A stretch of DNA of 64,000 nt from Roseovarius aestuarii (lineage in GTDB: Bacteria > Pseudomonadota > Alphaproteobacteria > Rhodobacterales > Rhodobacteraceae): assembly GCF_019966515.1 (NCBI RefSeq), contig NZ_JAIMIB010000013.1, positions 62,001-126,000 on the forward strand. Direction: 5' to 3'. This document shows, piece by piece, positions 1 through 9,354 of the stretch. Position 1 is the stretch's first letter. Each line of letters opens with the position of its first letter. The notes below the pieces were generated by a model. It saw nothing but the letters and a program-made list of their open reading frames with translations, searched no databases and was not told the origin of the DNA. Both the position numbers and the translations under genes were made by a program.

Positions 1-259
1 CGGCACCACCGCGATTGATGAACGCCACCGCCACCGCTACGAGGTTGACACCAAATACCGCAAGGCACTGGAAAAACAGGGGCTGCAATTTTCCGGCATG
101 TCACCGGATGGTCGCTTGCCCGAGATCGTGGAGTGGAAGGATCATCCGTGGTTCATCGGCGTGCAGTTCCACCCCGAGTTGAAATCGAAACCGTTCGAGC
201 CGCACCCGCTTTTCGCCGATTTCATCCGCGCGGCGGTCGAGACCTCGCGTCTGGTCTAA
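1..259 (+). CDS. pyrG: CTP synthase, C-terminal fragment (5' end outside window)
   Basis: Only the last 85 codons are present, in frame 2 of the window, ending at TAA 257-259. CTP synthase makes CTP from UTP using glutamine nitrogen, in the cytoplasm. The fragment is the end of the class I glutamine amidotransferase domain. The GVQFHPEL segment carries the His and Glu of the Cys-His-Glu triad, and it is preceded by the RHRHRYEV region typical of PyrG. The short tail after the triad matches the normal end of the enzyme, so the gene looks intact at this side. Identity is considered secure despite the missing N-terminus. Confidence 0.95.
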   Translation, partial: GTTAIDERHRHRYEVDTKYRKALEKQGLQFSGMSPDGRLPEIVEWKDHPWFIGVQFHPELKSKPFEPHPLFADFIRAAVETSRLV

Positions 260-611
260 GAACGCCGCTCAAAACTACAATGCAGCACCCGCTGAGACCT
301 TTATGGTAAATGGATGCAAATCCAAACCAGAGAGCTTGCCGGAAACAATGTTTCCAGATTTCTGGCACACGCATTTTCTCGGATAGGCCTTAGAGCGCCA
401 TGCGAGAATTCGTTCCTCCTGGCAAACCCATCAGTGGCAACTTTGCAGACGAAATGGACGTTCGCTGTCGGTACAAAATGAACGATGTTTTCCCAAAAAT
501 TCAGTGAATTAGCGTGGACAGATGAAAGTGTGTTAAAAGTTCCATGCCTACGGCAAAAGTGAATGGTAAATTCATGAATTAATATTGGCCACACATTTGG
601 GGGGAAACGTG
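260..611. other. intergenic region, no gene seen
   Basis: This stretch separates pyrG from the adenylate cyclase gene. Reading frames here are short and lack ribosome sites. The downstream part becomes noticeably more AT-rich, like the cyclase gene that follows. A G-run at about 599-604 serves as the ribosome binding site of the cyclase. No convincing terminator hairpin or promoter was identified. Confidence 0.5.
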
Positions 612-2171
612 ATGGACGCAATTGGCAAATTTTTTCTAGCTCGTCCGTCTTGGTTATTCGCTCTAGTCGCGAGTGCGTTAGTGGCACTGCCCATTGCAAT
701 CTGGCTCGATCTCAAAAGTCTTTCGGACCAGAATATGCTGCGGCAGGCAACAAGTCTGAACAACATTATTACAAGCGTGAGATCCTACTACGCTCAAAAT
801 GTTGTCGGTCGGGTTCTGGCGGCTGACGGACAAACCAAATTGCTGCACAACTACGAAGAAGTCGTTGGAGCAATCCCAATCCCGGCAACACTTTCCATCG
901 AGCTGGGAGATGCGATTGGAAACTCCGAAGGTGACGTGAAATATCGTTTTGTTTCGGATTTTCCTTTCAAAAGCAGACCGCGCCACCGGCTTGACCAATT
1001 TGAAACAATGGCTCTGGAGAGATTTAGGTCCAATTTTGGTGCTGATGTGCTGGTACAAACGACGGGTAAATTATGGGACCAGACAATCACGCTTGCGACC
1101 CCTGTCATCATGTCCGGCGCCTGCGTTTCTTGCCATAACACCCATGTTGAAAGTGCGAAATCCGACTGGAAAGTGGGTGACGTCAGGGGCCTACAATCCG
1201 TTACGATACGGCAACCCATCGCTTTGAACATTTGGACGTTCAAATGGGTGCTCGCTTACTTGGCCGTGGCAGGCACGATGGGTATGTTATTTGCGATAGT
1301 GCAGTATAGGCTTGCTGGAAAATTTTCCCTATTGAATGACGAACTGGCCGCAAATAACTCGTTTCTTGCCGATGTTTCCGCAAAAATATCAAAGTACCTT
1401 TCACCACAAATATACAAGTCGATATTCTCTGGCGAAAAGGACGCGTCAATTTCGACGGAGCGGAAGAAATTGACTGTGTTTTTCTCAGACATCAAGGATT
1501 TCACAGCAACAACTGAGCGACTGCAACCGGAAGAATTGACAGATTTATTGAACAATTATTTTACCGAAATGGCAAAGATCGCCGAGGCGCACGGTGCGAC
1601 GGTCGACAAGTTTATTGGTGACGCAATTGTGGCCTTTTTTGGCGACCCGGAAACCAAGGGAACGGGTGAAGACGCCCGAGCGTGCGTGCGCATGGCATTG
1701 GATATGCAACGTCGATTGCAGGAGCTGGAAAAAACCTGGCACGAAAAAGGCTTGGAGCACCCGTTCCGCGCTCGCATGGGGATAAATACCGGCTATTGTA
1801 ATGTCGGGAATTTCGGATCAACAGATAGGATGGATTACACGATAATTGGTGCCGAAGCTAACTTAGCAGCTCGACTGGAAAGCATCGCTGAGCCCGGTGG
1901 AATTGTGCTCAGTTATGAAACCTACGCGCATGTGAGGGACATCGTCAGCGCAACACAATTAGAGCCAGTTTCTTTCAAAGGCATTGCTCGCGAGGTGATG
2001 CCTTATCAAATCATATCTGAACACTCCGCACCGTGCATCGGCGCAATCCAAGAAAGCCGCGACGGGAATCAATTGACGGTTGACCTGCAGATTTTGGACG
2101 AGAACACCCGTAGAAAGCTGCGCGAGGCAATACAAAGGTTAGTACGCGACGCAAACTCGACCGCGAGCTAG
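612..2171 (+). CDS. membrane-bound class III adenylate cyclase with periplasmic DUF3365 (heme-type) sensor domain
   Basis: Likely makes cAMP from ATP in response to a signal sensed outside the membrane. The ATG at 612 is preferred because a GGGGGG ribosome site lies just upstream; the frame is open back to 585. Order: N-terminal membrane helix (about residues 5-30), an extracytoplasmic domain of about 170 residues with a CVSCH motif near residue 170, a second helix (about 209-232), then the cyclase domain. The cyclase domain has both metal aspartates (FSDIKDF and FIGDAIVAFFGD), the adenine-selecting Lys of VDKFIGD and the Asp of MDYTIIG, so an adenylate rather than guanylate product is expected. 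The CXXCH in a DUF3365/Tll0287-like domain suggests covalent heme and redox or gas sensing (inference). It ends TAG followed directly by TGA. Base composition is lower in GC than most of the window. Confidence 0.88.
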   Translation: MDAIGKFFLARPSWLFALVASALVALPIAIWLDLKSLSDQNMLRQATSLNNIITSVRSYYAQNVVGRVLAADGQTKLLHNYEEVVGAIPIPATLSIELGDAIGNSEGDVKYRFVSDFPFKSRPRHRLDQFETMALERFRSNFGADVLVQTTGKLWDQTITLATPVIMSGACVSCHNTHVESAKSDWKVGDVRGLQSVTIRQPIALNIWTFKWVLAYLAVAGTMGMLFAIVQYRLAGKFSLLNDELAANNSFLADVSAKISKYLSPQIYKSIFSGEKDASISTERKKLTVFFSDIKDFTATTERLQPEELTDLLNNYFTEMAKIAEAHGATVDKFIGDAIVAFFGDPETKGTGEDARACVRMALDMQRRLQELEKTWHEKGLEHPFRARMGINTGYCNVGNFGSTDRMDYTIIGAEANLAARLESIAEPGGIVLSYETYAHVRDIVSATQLEPVSFKGIAREVMPYQIISEHSAPCIGAIQESRDGNQLTVDLQILDENTRRKLREAIQRLVRDANSTAS

Positions 2172-2403
2172 TGATTTGATCCATAGCAGGTCGAACCAAG
2201 TCGAGACGGGAAGAAGTTATCAATAGTAAGTCACTGTAAATCTTTTTCCAGGCGGTAACGAGCTTCGTCTGGACAAATTCTTTACTGCCTTTTCGACATC
2301 GTTTTAGAGCAACCACTTTCGGATCAAAACGGTCTTTGAACACAGTTCACAGACACAAACGGAGCGTGTTTTATTCCCTGGGTGATGACGAAACTCGATC
2401 GAT

Positions 2404-3027
2404 TTATGATGATCGTGTTGCCAACGACTGGCCCTTCGCAGGTTCAGGTTCGTCCTCGATCACGCGTTTCGTGGCCAGGTCGATGGCCGGGCTGAGGATA
2501 TCGTAGAGCAGGCTGTGGTTCTTTTTCTGTTCTTCCGGCACCTCGATGCGCAACGTGTTCTTCAAGAGCGGCTCTAGAATGTCTGCGTCCAACTGCCAGC
2601 GCCCTGAACGCCCTTCGGCATCGTCTTCGGCCTGATAGGCAAGCCATTTATTGATACGTTTGTGATCAGCCAGCATATTGTTGGGGTCAACCAGGTAGAA
2701 CCCGCTATTGATCCGCAGGCAGATATTATCGAGAAGCCGGACAATCCCGCGATATCCTTCGGGTACGTCCCGCTTGGGCATGTAGTTGAACCGTTCAGGC
2801 TCACCGTTCAGAAATGCAGCCAGTGCCGTGCCCAGATCGACACATTTCTGCGCCATAACCCAGCCCAGCACAGTTTCAGGATGCTGGTACCAGTCGTAGC
2901 AGCGGGCAAGCGCGCAAAGCTGGCCAGCACTCCCCTGCCGGGCCATCGCCAAATGCTCTTCTGCACTGCCCAACACCCAATCGAAATCCTCGAAATCCTG
3001 CATTGCCTGTCTCTGAACCTGTACCAT
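2404..3027 (-). CDS. hypothetical protein, 207 aa (weak DUF4274-like resemblance)
   Basis: The start ATG at 3027 has a good purine-rich ribosome site (GGAGAGCGGAG) directly upstream. The protein is soluble, with no signal peptide or membrane segment. The stretch CALARCYDWYQHPETVLGW followed by a Cys-containing helix and a GEPE motif recalls the uncharacterised DUF4274 family, but this is recognition by eye only. It stands alone on the minus strand, with the cyclase gene convergent on one side and the TerB genes divergent on the other. No function can be assigned. Confidence 0.65.
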   Translation of the reverse strand: MVQVQRQAMQDFEDFDWVLGSAEEHLAMARQGSAGQLCALARCYDWYQHPETVLGWVMAQKCVDLGTALAAFLNGEPERFNYMPKRDVPEGYRGIVRLLDNICLRINSGFYLVDPNNMLADHKRINKWLAYQAEDDAEGRSGRWQLDADILEPLLKNTLRIEVPEEQKKNHSLLYDILSPAIDLATKRVIEDEPEPAKGQSLATRSS

Positions 3028-3423
3028 CTCCGCTCTCCGTTACAGCCTGATCCATCATCGGGTACATTCTTGGGTTGAAATGTGACGCTCGCGTGGCGAT
3101 CCGGCATTGATCGCAGATTCGGCGGAAACCTGCCGTTTCCAGATCGTGAAAAGACCAACATGAAGAGCAAAAAAACCGATGCATGACTTTTAGTTATTTT
3201 ATTTAATAACAAATGGATACAATCATACCCTGAAGCTCGTTCCAGCTTATATCCAAAACGCGAATTGCCCACACGGGTCACGGCCGAAGCAGGCGCTATC
3301 ACCGCTCGCTATGATGGCGAGCCCCAACACAAATCCGTCCGGAACCCGTACCAGCACCGGAAAGAGTTTCGGGCGATAAAAATCGCTTGGCCAGAGTACC
3401 AAACCCATGCTTAATCTGCGCCT
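3028..3423. other. intergenic region between divergent genes
   Basis: The roughly 400 bases separate the minus-strand hypothetical gene from the first TerB gene and must hold both promoters. The stretch around 3180-3225 is AT-rich (runs of T and A around a TTATTTTATTTAATAA sequence). No clear operator, RNA gene or coding frame was seen; longer frames crossing it are antisense extensions of the neighbouring gene. Confidence 0.4.
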
Positions 3424-3861
3424 ATGCTGTCACGTATCCTCAACGCCTTTTCCACCCCCACACCCGAACCTCTGCCCGAGCCGGATCAGAAGCTGGCCCT
3501 TGGCGCATTGATGGTACGCGTGGCGAAATCTGATGATCACTATCAATTCGAGGAAATCAGCCGTATCGACCGGTTGTTGACTCGCCTGTTTGGGCTAAAC
3601 CCGGTCGAGGCGGCCAAAACCCGCGCCATTTGCGAAAAGCTGGAACGCGAGGCCCCGGAGACCGAGCATTTTGCCCATGTCATTCGCTCTTCCACCACCT
3701 TTCAGGCACGAGTCGAGGCGCTTGAGGCGATGTGGGAGGTTTTATTGGCGGATGGCGAGCATCACGAAGCCGAAGAAACGGTGATCGAGGCCACGCGTAT
3801 AGCCCTGGGGCTGAGCGATTCTGACAGTGCCACAGCCCGCGCCACGGCCGAGGGTTTATGA
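3424..3861 (+). CDS. TerB-like protein (first of a tandem pair)
   Basis: A 145-residue all-helical cytoplasmic protein. After a short variable N-terminus comes a TerB-like (tellurite resistance B / DjlA-like) fold: LALGALMVRVAKSDDHY with an acidic metal-binding-type loop, then a repeat of that pattern at the C-terminus (LLADGEHHEAEE). TerB proteins bind divalent metal through such acidic loops and are often tied to stress responses; no other ter genes are visible here, so tellurite resistance should not be inferred. It forms a likely operon with a paralogue 62 bases downstream and then a TPR gene. Confidence 0.85.
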   Translation: MLSRILNAFSTPTPEPLPEPDQKLALGALMVRVAKSDDHYQFEEISRIDRLLTRLFGLNPVEAAKTRAICEKLEREAPETEHFAHVIRSSTTFQARVEALEAMWEVLLADGEHHEAEETVIEATRIALGLSDSDSATARATAEGL

Positions 3862-3923
3862 GCATGCCAGGGCCTGTTCACAAGCCCTAGACCTTTCCAA
3901 CGACAGACCTATAGTCAGACCTC

Positions 3924-4364
3924 ATGTTCTCTTCTCTGCTCAAGCACCTCATCCAACCTGAACCGAAACGACTGAGCGAGGTGGATGCCCGCGTGGCCCT
4001 GTCGGCCCTGCTGGTCCGTGTGGCGCGCAGTGACGGGGATTATGCGACTGAAGAGAAAGACCGCATAGACCGGATCATTGCCGATCGCTACAGCCTGTCG
4101 CCTTTCGAAGCAACGGCGCTGCGCGGGCGTGCCGAAGCGCTTGAAAACGAAGCCCCCGATACGGTTGTCTTTACCGAAGCGATCAAGCAGGCGGTTGATT
4201 ATGATCATCGTCTGGCAGTGGTCGAAGCGCTGTGGAAAGTGGCCCTGGCGGACGGGGAGCGTGACGCGCAGGAAGATGCGCTTTTGCGGCTTGTCTCAAA
4301 GTTTCTGGGCGTTAGCGACATGGACAGTGCGCGGGCGCGGCAACGGGTGGCGGGCACGGGCTAA
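3924..4364 (+). CDS. TerB-like protein (second of a tandem pair)
   Basis: A 146-residue paralogue of the preceding gene with the same layout: a short leader, then VALSALLVRVARSDGDYATEE and a C-terminal ALADGERDAQED, each with the acidic TerB-type loop. The two proteins align over their full length, so a local duplication is likely. Start ATG 3924 is chosen because it aligns with the start of the first copy. The next gene begins 20 bases after the stop, which supports co-transcription. Function beyond a TerB-like helical fold is unknown. Confidence 0.85.
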   Translation: MFSSLLKHLIQPEPKRLSEVDARVALSALLVRVARSDGDYATEEKDRIDRIIADRYSLSPFEATALRGRAEALENEAPDTVVFTEAIKQAVDYDHRLAVVEALWKVALADGERDAQEDALLRLVSKFLGVSDMDSARARQRVAGTG

Positions 4365-4384
4365 CACTGGCGGGAAAGAAGACA

Positions 4385-5683
4385 ATGGCCCCTCTTAGCG
4401 ATCTCTACGGCAATGCCCTGACCACCAGCAGCGCCCGCGCGGCCGAGGATTATTCAACCGGCCTGCATCGCCTTTTAGCCGCACAATGCGATATGGTTGC
4501 CCCGTTTGAGGACGCTATCGCCGCCGATCCGCAATTTGCTCTGGCCCATGCGGGACACGCCCGCGCGTTGCAAAACGTTAATGATGCCACGGGCGCCCGT
4601 GCCGCGATCAAGACCGCAAGCGCCCTGTCCGAGGGCTGCACGGAGCGCGAACAAAGCCACATCCATTGCCTTGGCCTGTTGATCACCGGCAAGACCGCGG
4701 ACGCCTATGCCGCGATCCGGTCACATGTCGAGAGCTATCCACGCGATGCCATGGTGGCGCAGACCTGCAGCTCGATCTTCGGGCTGATCGGGTTTTCCGG
4801 CCAGCCGGGTCGCGAGGCCGAGATGCTGGCCTTTAACGCCGCCCTTCTACCGCATTACGGCGAGGATGACTGGTGGTGCCTCAGCCAGTATGCCTTTGCA
4901 CTTTGTGAAACCGGCAATCTGACCAAAGCCGGCCGGGCGATCGACCGGTCGCTGGCGCTGAACCCGGATAACGCCAACGGCGCGCATATCCGCTCGCATA
5001 TCTGGTATGAGGCCGGCGAGACCAAGACCGGCACCGATTATCTGACCCATTGGCTATCGGGCTACGACCGTCGCGGCATGATGCACGGGCATCTGTCGTG
5101 GCATGTGGCGCTGTGGTCGCTCGAACAGGGCGATACAGCGCAGATGTGGCAGATCGTCGATGCCGACGTCGCCCCCGGTTCCGCGCTTGGCCTGCCGATC
5201 AACGTGCTGACCGATACCGCCTCGATCCTGTTTCGGGCCGAAGTGGCGGGAGAAACGGTCGCCCCCGAGCGTTGGCACCAGATCAGTGCCTATGCCAGCC
5301 GGTTCTATCCCAAATGCAGCAACGCTTTTATCGACATGCATGCAGCCCTGGCCCACGCCATGGCCGGACAATCCGAACCTCTGCACGAGATCATCCACAA
5401 CCCCGCCGGACCGGCTGCTGATCTGGTGCCCGACGTGGCGCGCGCCTGCCAGCATATCGCGGCACAGGAGTGGGCTGCGGCCGCGCATCATCTGACGTGC
5501 TGCATGGCTGATCATGCCCGCATCGGCGGCAGCCGCGCGCAGCGCGATTTACTGGAACACGCTTTGCTGACCTGTTTGCTCAAACAGGGGCAATCACAGG
5601 AGGCGCGCCAGATACTGGCGCTGCGACGGCCCCTGCTGGCCGCGTCGAGCCCGTGGCGCGGTCTGGCGGACGTAAAGGCGTAG
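4385..5683 (+). CDS. TTC38-like tetratricopeptide repeat protein
   Basis: A 432-residue soluble protein made of TPR-type helical pairs, for example FEDAIAADPQFALAHAGHAR near the N-terminus and AIDRSLALNPDNANGAHIRS in the middle. The whole-length pattern, including the HGHLSWHVALWSLEQGD segment, matches the TTC38 family, which is widespread in alphaproteobacteria but has no established activity. It lies 20 bases after the second TerB gene and probably shares its transcript. It ends with TAG, one of the ordinary TAG stops that argue against genome-wide amber recoding. No signal peptide is seen. Confidence 0.85.
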   Translation: MAPLSDLYGNALTTSSARAAEDYSTGLHRLLAAQCDMVAPFEDAIAADPQFALAHAGHARALQNVNDATGARAAIKTASALSEGCTEREQSHIHCLGLLITGKTADAYAAIRSHVESYPRDAMVAQTCSSIFGLIGFSGQPGREAEMLAFNAALLPHYGEDDWWCLSQYAFALCETGNLTKAGRAIDRSLALNPDNANGAHIRSHIWYEAGETKTGTDYLTHWLSGYDRRGMMHGHLSWHVALWSLEQGDTAQMWQIVDADVAPGSALGLPINVLTDTASILFRAEVAGETVAPERWHQISAYASRFYPKCSNAFIDMHAALAHAMAGQSEPLHEIIHNPAGPAADLVPDVARACQHIAAQEWAAAAHHLTCCMADHARIGGSRAQRDLLEHALLTCLLKQGQSQEARQILALRRPLLAASSPWRGLADVKA

Positions 5684-5887
5684 CCATCTACCCAGGATCA
5701 GAGGAAACAGGTCTGAGAAAGTCTGCTGACGTGTCAGGGCTGAGGCCGGACAGGCAGCGACATCCTTTTCCCGGCGAAGGACGTTTTTCGCAGGTTGAAC
5801 TGCTTTGATCCGCCATATTGCATTGACGGGCATTAGCGCTTCAAACCCGTTTCTGCTTGAATACACTGCGTGTTGAGGGGTCAAGAA

Positions 5888-8326
5888 ATGACGAAACAGG
5901 TTCGCGTTGCGGTTATCGGCGGCGGCGTTGTCGGGGTCAGCGTGCTTTATCATCTGGCAAAACTGGGCTGGAGCGATTGCTGCCTGCTGGAGCGCACGCA
6001 ACTGACCGCCGGGTCGACCTGGCATGCGGCGGGGCTGTTGCCATTCTATTACCCGAACCAGACGATGAGCCTGATCAACAGGCACTCGATGGATCTTTAC
6101 GCGCGACTGGAAAAAGAAACCGGTCAGCCGTCGGGCTTTCATCAATGCGGGCAGCTGCGTCTGGCAACCAGCAATGACCGTCTGGATGAATATCGCGCCT
6201 ATCTGAGCTTTGCCCGCGCCTTCAGGATCGAATGTGATCTGATCACCCGGGAAGAGGCGCAAAAGCTGTGGCCCTTGGCCAGTCTGGATGGCGTGATCGC
6301 CGCACTTTATCACCCGGCCGATGGGCATATCGCCCCGGCCGACCTGACTCAGGCGATGGCAATCTCGGCCCGGAGTATGGGCGCGAAAATCCATCTGGAA
6401 ACCGAAGTGACGGCGATGGCGCAGACGCCCTCTGGGGAGTGGCGGATCACCACGACAAAGGGCGATTTTCTGGCCGAACATGTGGTCACCGCCACCGGCA
6501 ATTATGCCCACCAGACCGGTGCCATGGTGGGACTGAACGTGCCTTCAATCCCGGTGATGCACCAGTATGTGGTGACAGAAAGCATCAGGGAATTCGAGGA
6601 TTACAACAAGGCGGGCCTGCCTGAAATGCCGGTTCTGCGCGACGACAAAACCCGGTTCTACCTGCGGCAGGAAAACGATGGGCTGATCCTCGGCCCCTAT
6701 GAACCCAACCCACAAAGCTGGGCGATCAACGGCGTGCCCGAGGGCTTTGGCGCCGAGTTAATGACGCCAGACTACGATATCCTCGAGCCGTTCATTGAGG
6801 GCACCATTGGGCGTGTCGCCTCGTTCGGGAAGGCCGGGATCAAGACCGTGGTGAACGGCCCCATTGCCCATACGCCTGACGCCTATCCGCTGGTCGGTCC
6901 CGCGCCGGGGCTGCGCAATTACTGGCTGGCCGAGGGCATGGTGGCGGGCATCTGCTATGGCGGCGGCGTGGGCCGGTACCTGGCCGAATGGATCACCGAA
7001 GGCGCGCCGACGATCGACATGTGGTCGGTCGATCCGCGCCGCTTCAATACCCATGCGGGCAAGATCCACACCCATATAAAAAACGAGGAAACTTACGGGC
7101 ATATCTTCGACATCCACTATCCCAATCTGGAAATGCCCGCCGCGCGCCCGGGCAAGACCAGTCCGTGTTATGACCGGCTGACCGCTGCCGGTGCGGTCTG
7201 GGGCGTGGCTGGCGGGTGGGAGCGCGCGCGGTGGTTTGACGTCGACGGCTTCAACGCGCCTGAAACCCTCACCTTCCGTCGTTCGAATTCCTTCGAAGTG
7301 ATTGGCGAGGAATGCCGCGCCATCCGCGAGGGCCTAGGGCTGATCGACTTCACCAGCTTCGCCAAATGGGAGGTCACTGGCCCGGGCGCGTTGGCGTTCC
7401 TGAACCGTGCGCTTGCCAACACCATGCCCACGCGCGATGGCCGCGTGACGCTGGCCCATGCACTTGATGAAAACGGGCGTTTCCGTGCCGAATACACCGT
7501 CGCGCGGCTGGCCGGGAACCGGTTTTACCTCTGCGGTCCGGCGTTTTCGGAAATGCATGACGAGGATGTTCTGCGCAGCCGGCTGCGACCCGAGGATGAC
7601 GCCACCATCACCAATATCAGCATGGGCTGGGGCTGTTTCACCGTCGTCGGGCCGAAATCTCGTGAATTGCTGACGCGCATTGTTGATGGACCGATGGACA
7701 ATGACAGCTTCAAATGGTTCGACGTGCAGGAGCGCGAGGTCGGCTGGGCCCCCGGCGTGCGCGTCATTCGGGTCAATTACTGTGGCGAGCTGGGCTGGGA
7801 ACTGCACCACCCGATCGCGTATCAGCACCACATCCTTGATCAGCTTGAACGGTTTGGGGCCGACCTGGGCTTGCGTCATGTGGGCTTCCGCGCCCTCGAC
7901 AGCCTGCGGATGGAAAAATCATATCGTGCGGTGACACAGGAACTAACCAGCCAGAATACTTTGAGCGAGGTCGGTCTTGGCCGCTTCATCGGCAAGGGCA
8001 AGACCGGGTTCATTGGCGCAGAGGCGGTTGCGGCGAATGCCGGGAACGAAACCGTTCGACTAGTCACACTTGAGGTCAACTGCGAAGAAGGCAAAGTTGA
8101 ACCTGCGATGAACCAGGCGGTGCGCACCGGGGAAGACGTGATTGCTCTGACCACCTCGGGCGCTTACGGCCACTATCTGGGTAAGCATCTGGCAATGGCC
8201 ATCATTCCAGCGGACTATGCCGCTGAGGGAACGAAACTGACCGTCGAAATCCTCGGTACGCGCTATGAGGCGGTTGTCATCCCGGACAGCCCGCACGACC
8301 CTGAAAACCTCCGCCCCCGCGCGTAG
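5888..8326 (+). CDS. FAD-dependent dimethylglycine/sarcosine dehydrogenase-like enzyme with GcvT domains
   Basis: An 812-residue two-part enzyme. The N-terminal half is a DAO-type FAD oxidoreductase with the dinucleotide motif GGGVVGVSVLYHLAKLGW at about residues 12-29 and a following STWHAAGLLP region where related enzymes attach FAD to a His. The C-terminal half is GcvT-like (tetrahydrofolate binding), starting near residue 430 and ending in the GCV_T C-domain. This layout is that of dimethylglycine and sarcosine dehydrogenases, which demethylate N-methyl amines and pass the carbon to folate. ATG 5888 follows an AGGGG site by seven bases; an upstream GTG at 5870 is in frame but less likely. 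The amino-acid ABC importer downstream may deliver a related substrate (inference). The exact substrate is not determined. Confidence 0.85.
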   Translation: MTKQVRVAVIGGGVVGVSVLYHLAKLGWSDCCLLERTQLTAGSTWHAAGLLPFYYPNQTMSLINRHSMDLYARLEKETGQPSGFHQCGQLRLATSNDRLDEYRAYLSFARAFRIECDLITREEAQKLWPLASLDGVIAALYHPADGHIAPADLTQAMAISARSMGAKIHLETEVTAMAQTPSGEWRITTTKGDFLAEHVVTATGNYAHQTGAMVGLNVPSIPVMHQYVVTESIREFEDYNKAGLPEMPVLRDDKTRFYLRQENDGLILGPYEPNPQSWAINGVPEGFGAELMTPDYDILEPFIEGTIGRVASFGKAGIKTVVNGPIAHTPDAYPLVGPAPGLRNYWLAEGMVAGICYGGGVGRYLAEWITEGAPTIDMWSVDPRRFNTHAGKIHTHIKNEETYGHIFDIHYPNLEMPAARPGKTSPCYDRLTAAGAVWGVAGGWERARWFDVDGFNAPETLTFRRSNSFEVIGEECRAIREGLGLIDFTSFAKWEVTGPGALAFLNRALANTMPTRDGRVTLAHALDENGRFRAEYTVARLAGNRFYLCGPAFSEMHDEDVLRSRLRPEDDATITNISMGWGCFTVVGPKSRELLTRIVDGPMDNDSFKWFDVQEREVGWAPGVRVIRVNYCGELGWELHHPIAYQHHILDQLERFGADLGLRHVGFRALDSLRMEKSYRAVTQELTSQNTLSEVGLGRFIGKGKTGFIGAEAVAANAGNETVRLVTLEVNCEEGKVEPAMNQAVRTGEDVIALTTSGAYGHYLGKHLAMAIIPADYAAEGTKLTVEILGTRYEAVVIPDSPHDPENLRPRA

Positions 8327-8539
8327 GGGGCACATCCAGCCATTTCATAACTGGTTAGAGTAGCTCTTGATCAATGCTAAATGCTGGCTTGATGACAACT
8401 CAAACATCCCTCCAAAACGGAATGACCCGGCGTCAATTCGGCAGCTAACTTGGCAATGCATCCGTTTTGCAAGTTGCATTATGCCAAAAATTCGGCCCTA
8501 TTAACGACCTGACATTATAGAAACCTTCAGGATCGCCCC

Positions 8540-9316
8540 TTGACAGAACAGACGCCCGTCATCGAAATTCGCAATCTGCACAAAGCCTATGGCGCGCTTG
8601 AAGTGATCAAAGGCGTCGATATCACCGCCCACAAAGGCGACGTTGTTTCGTTGATCGGCTCATCCGGTTCTGGCAAATCCACCATCCTGCGCTGTGCCAA
8701 CCTGCTGGAAGAAAGTCAGCAGGGCGACATCCTTTTCAAGGGCGAGCCGGTCAAATGGCGGGGCGAAGGGCTGAACCGGCATCCGGCGGACCAGAAACAG
8801 GTTCTTCGGATACGCACCAACCTGTCGATGATCTTTCAACAGTTCAACCTCTGGGCCCATATGACCATCCTGCAAAACGTGATGGAAGCACCCGTCACGG
8901 TGCTGGGCCGCGACCGTGCAGATGTCGAAGACAAGGCCCGCCATTATCTTGACAAGGTCGGCATCGGCGACAAATGCGATGTCTACCCCGCGCAGCTTTC
9001 CGGCGGCCAGCAACAGCGCGCGGCCATCGCGCGCGGCCTGTGCATGGAGCCCGAGGCGCTGCTTTTCGACGAACCGACCAGCGCGCTCGACCCCGAGCTT
9101 GAGCAGGAGGTCGTCAAGGTGATCAAGGATCTGGCCACCGAAGGGCGCACCATGATGATCGTCACCCATGATATGAAAATGGCCGCTGATGTCTCGGACC
9201 ACGTCGTGTTCCTGCATCAGGGGTTGATCGAGGAAGAGGGTGCGCCGGACACGTTGTTTGGTGCGCCGAAATCGGAGCGGCTGCAGCAATTCCTCAGCTC
9301 GACCATGGCCGCTTGA
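8540..9316 (+). CDS. polar amino acid ABC transporter, ATP-binding subunit
   Basis: A 258-residue ABC ATPase of the HisP/GlnQ/OccP type. Walker A is GSSGSGKS at residues 40-47, the signature LSGGQQQR at 153-160, and Walker B LLFDEP at about 174-179 followed by the D-loop SALD and the switch His in THDM. It powers import through the two permeases downstream. The start is TTG 8540, supported by a CAGGAT ribosome site and by alignment of the first strand; no better ATG exists. It is the first gene of the set ATPase, binding protein, permease, permease. Confidence 0.93.
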   Translation: MTEQTPVIEIRNLHKAYGALEVIKGVDITAHKGDVVSLIGSSGSGKSTILRCANLLEESQQGDILFKGEPVKWRGEGLNRHPADQKQVLRIRTNLSMIFQQFNLWAHMTILQNVMEAPVTVLGRDRADVEDKARHYLDKVGIGDKCDVYPAQLSGGQQQRAAIARGLCMEPEALLFDEPTSALDPELEQEVVKVIKDLATEGRTMMIVTHDMKMAADVSDHVVFLHQGLIEEEGAPDTLFGAPKSERLQQFLSSTMAA

Positions 9317-9354
9317 GGATATAATAAAGTTTCTGAGTAAAAGGGAGAAAACTC

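Noticed and set aside
2808-3302. Minus-strand open frame of 164 codons
   Set aside because: It overlaps the hypothetical gene 2404-3027 in another frame, lacks a ribosome site and has no recognisable pattern.
3424-4364. Tellurite resistance operon
   Set aside because: Only TerB-like genes are present; no terA, terC, terD or terE.
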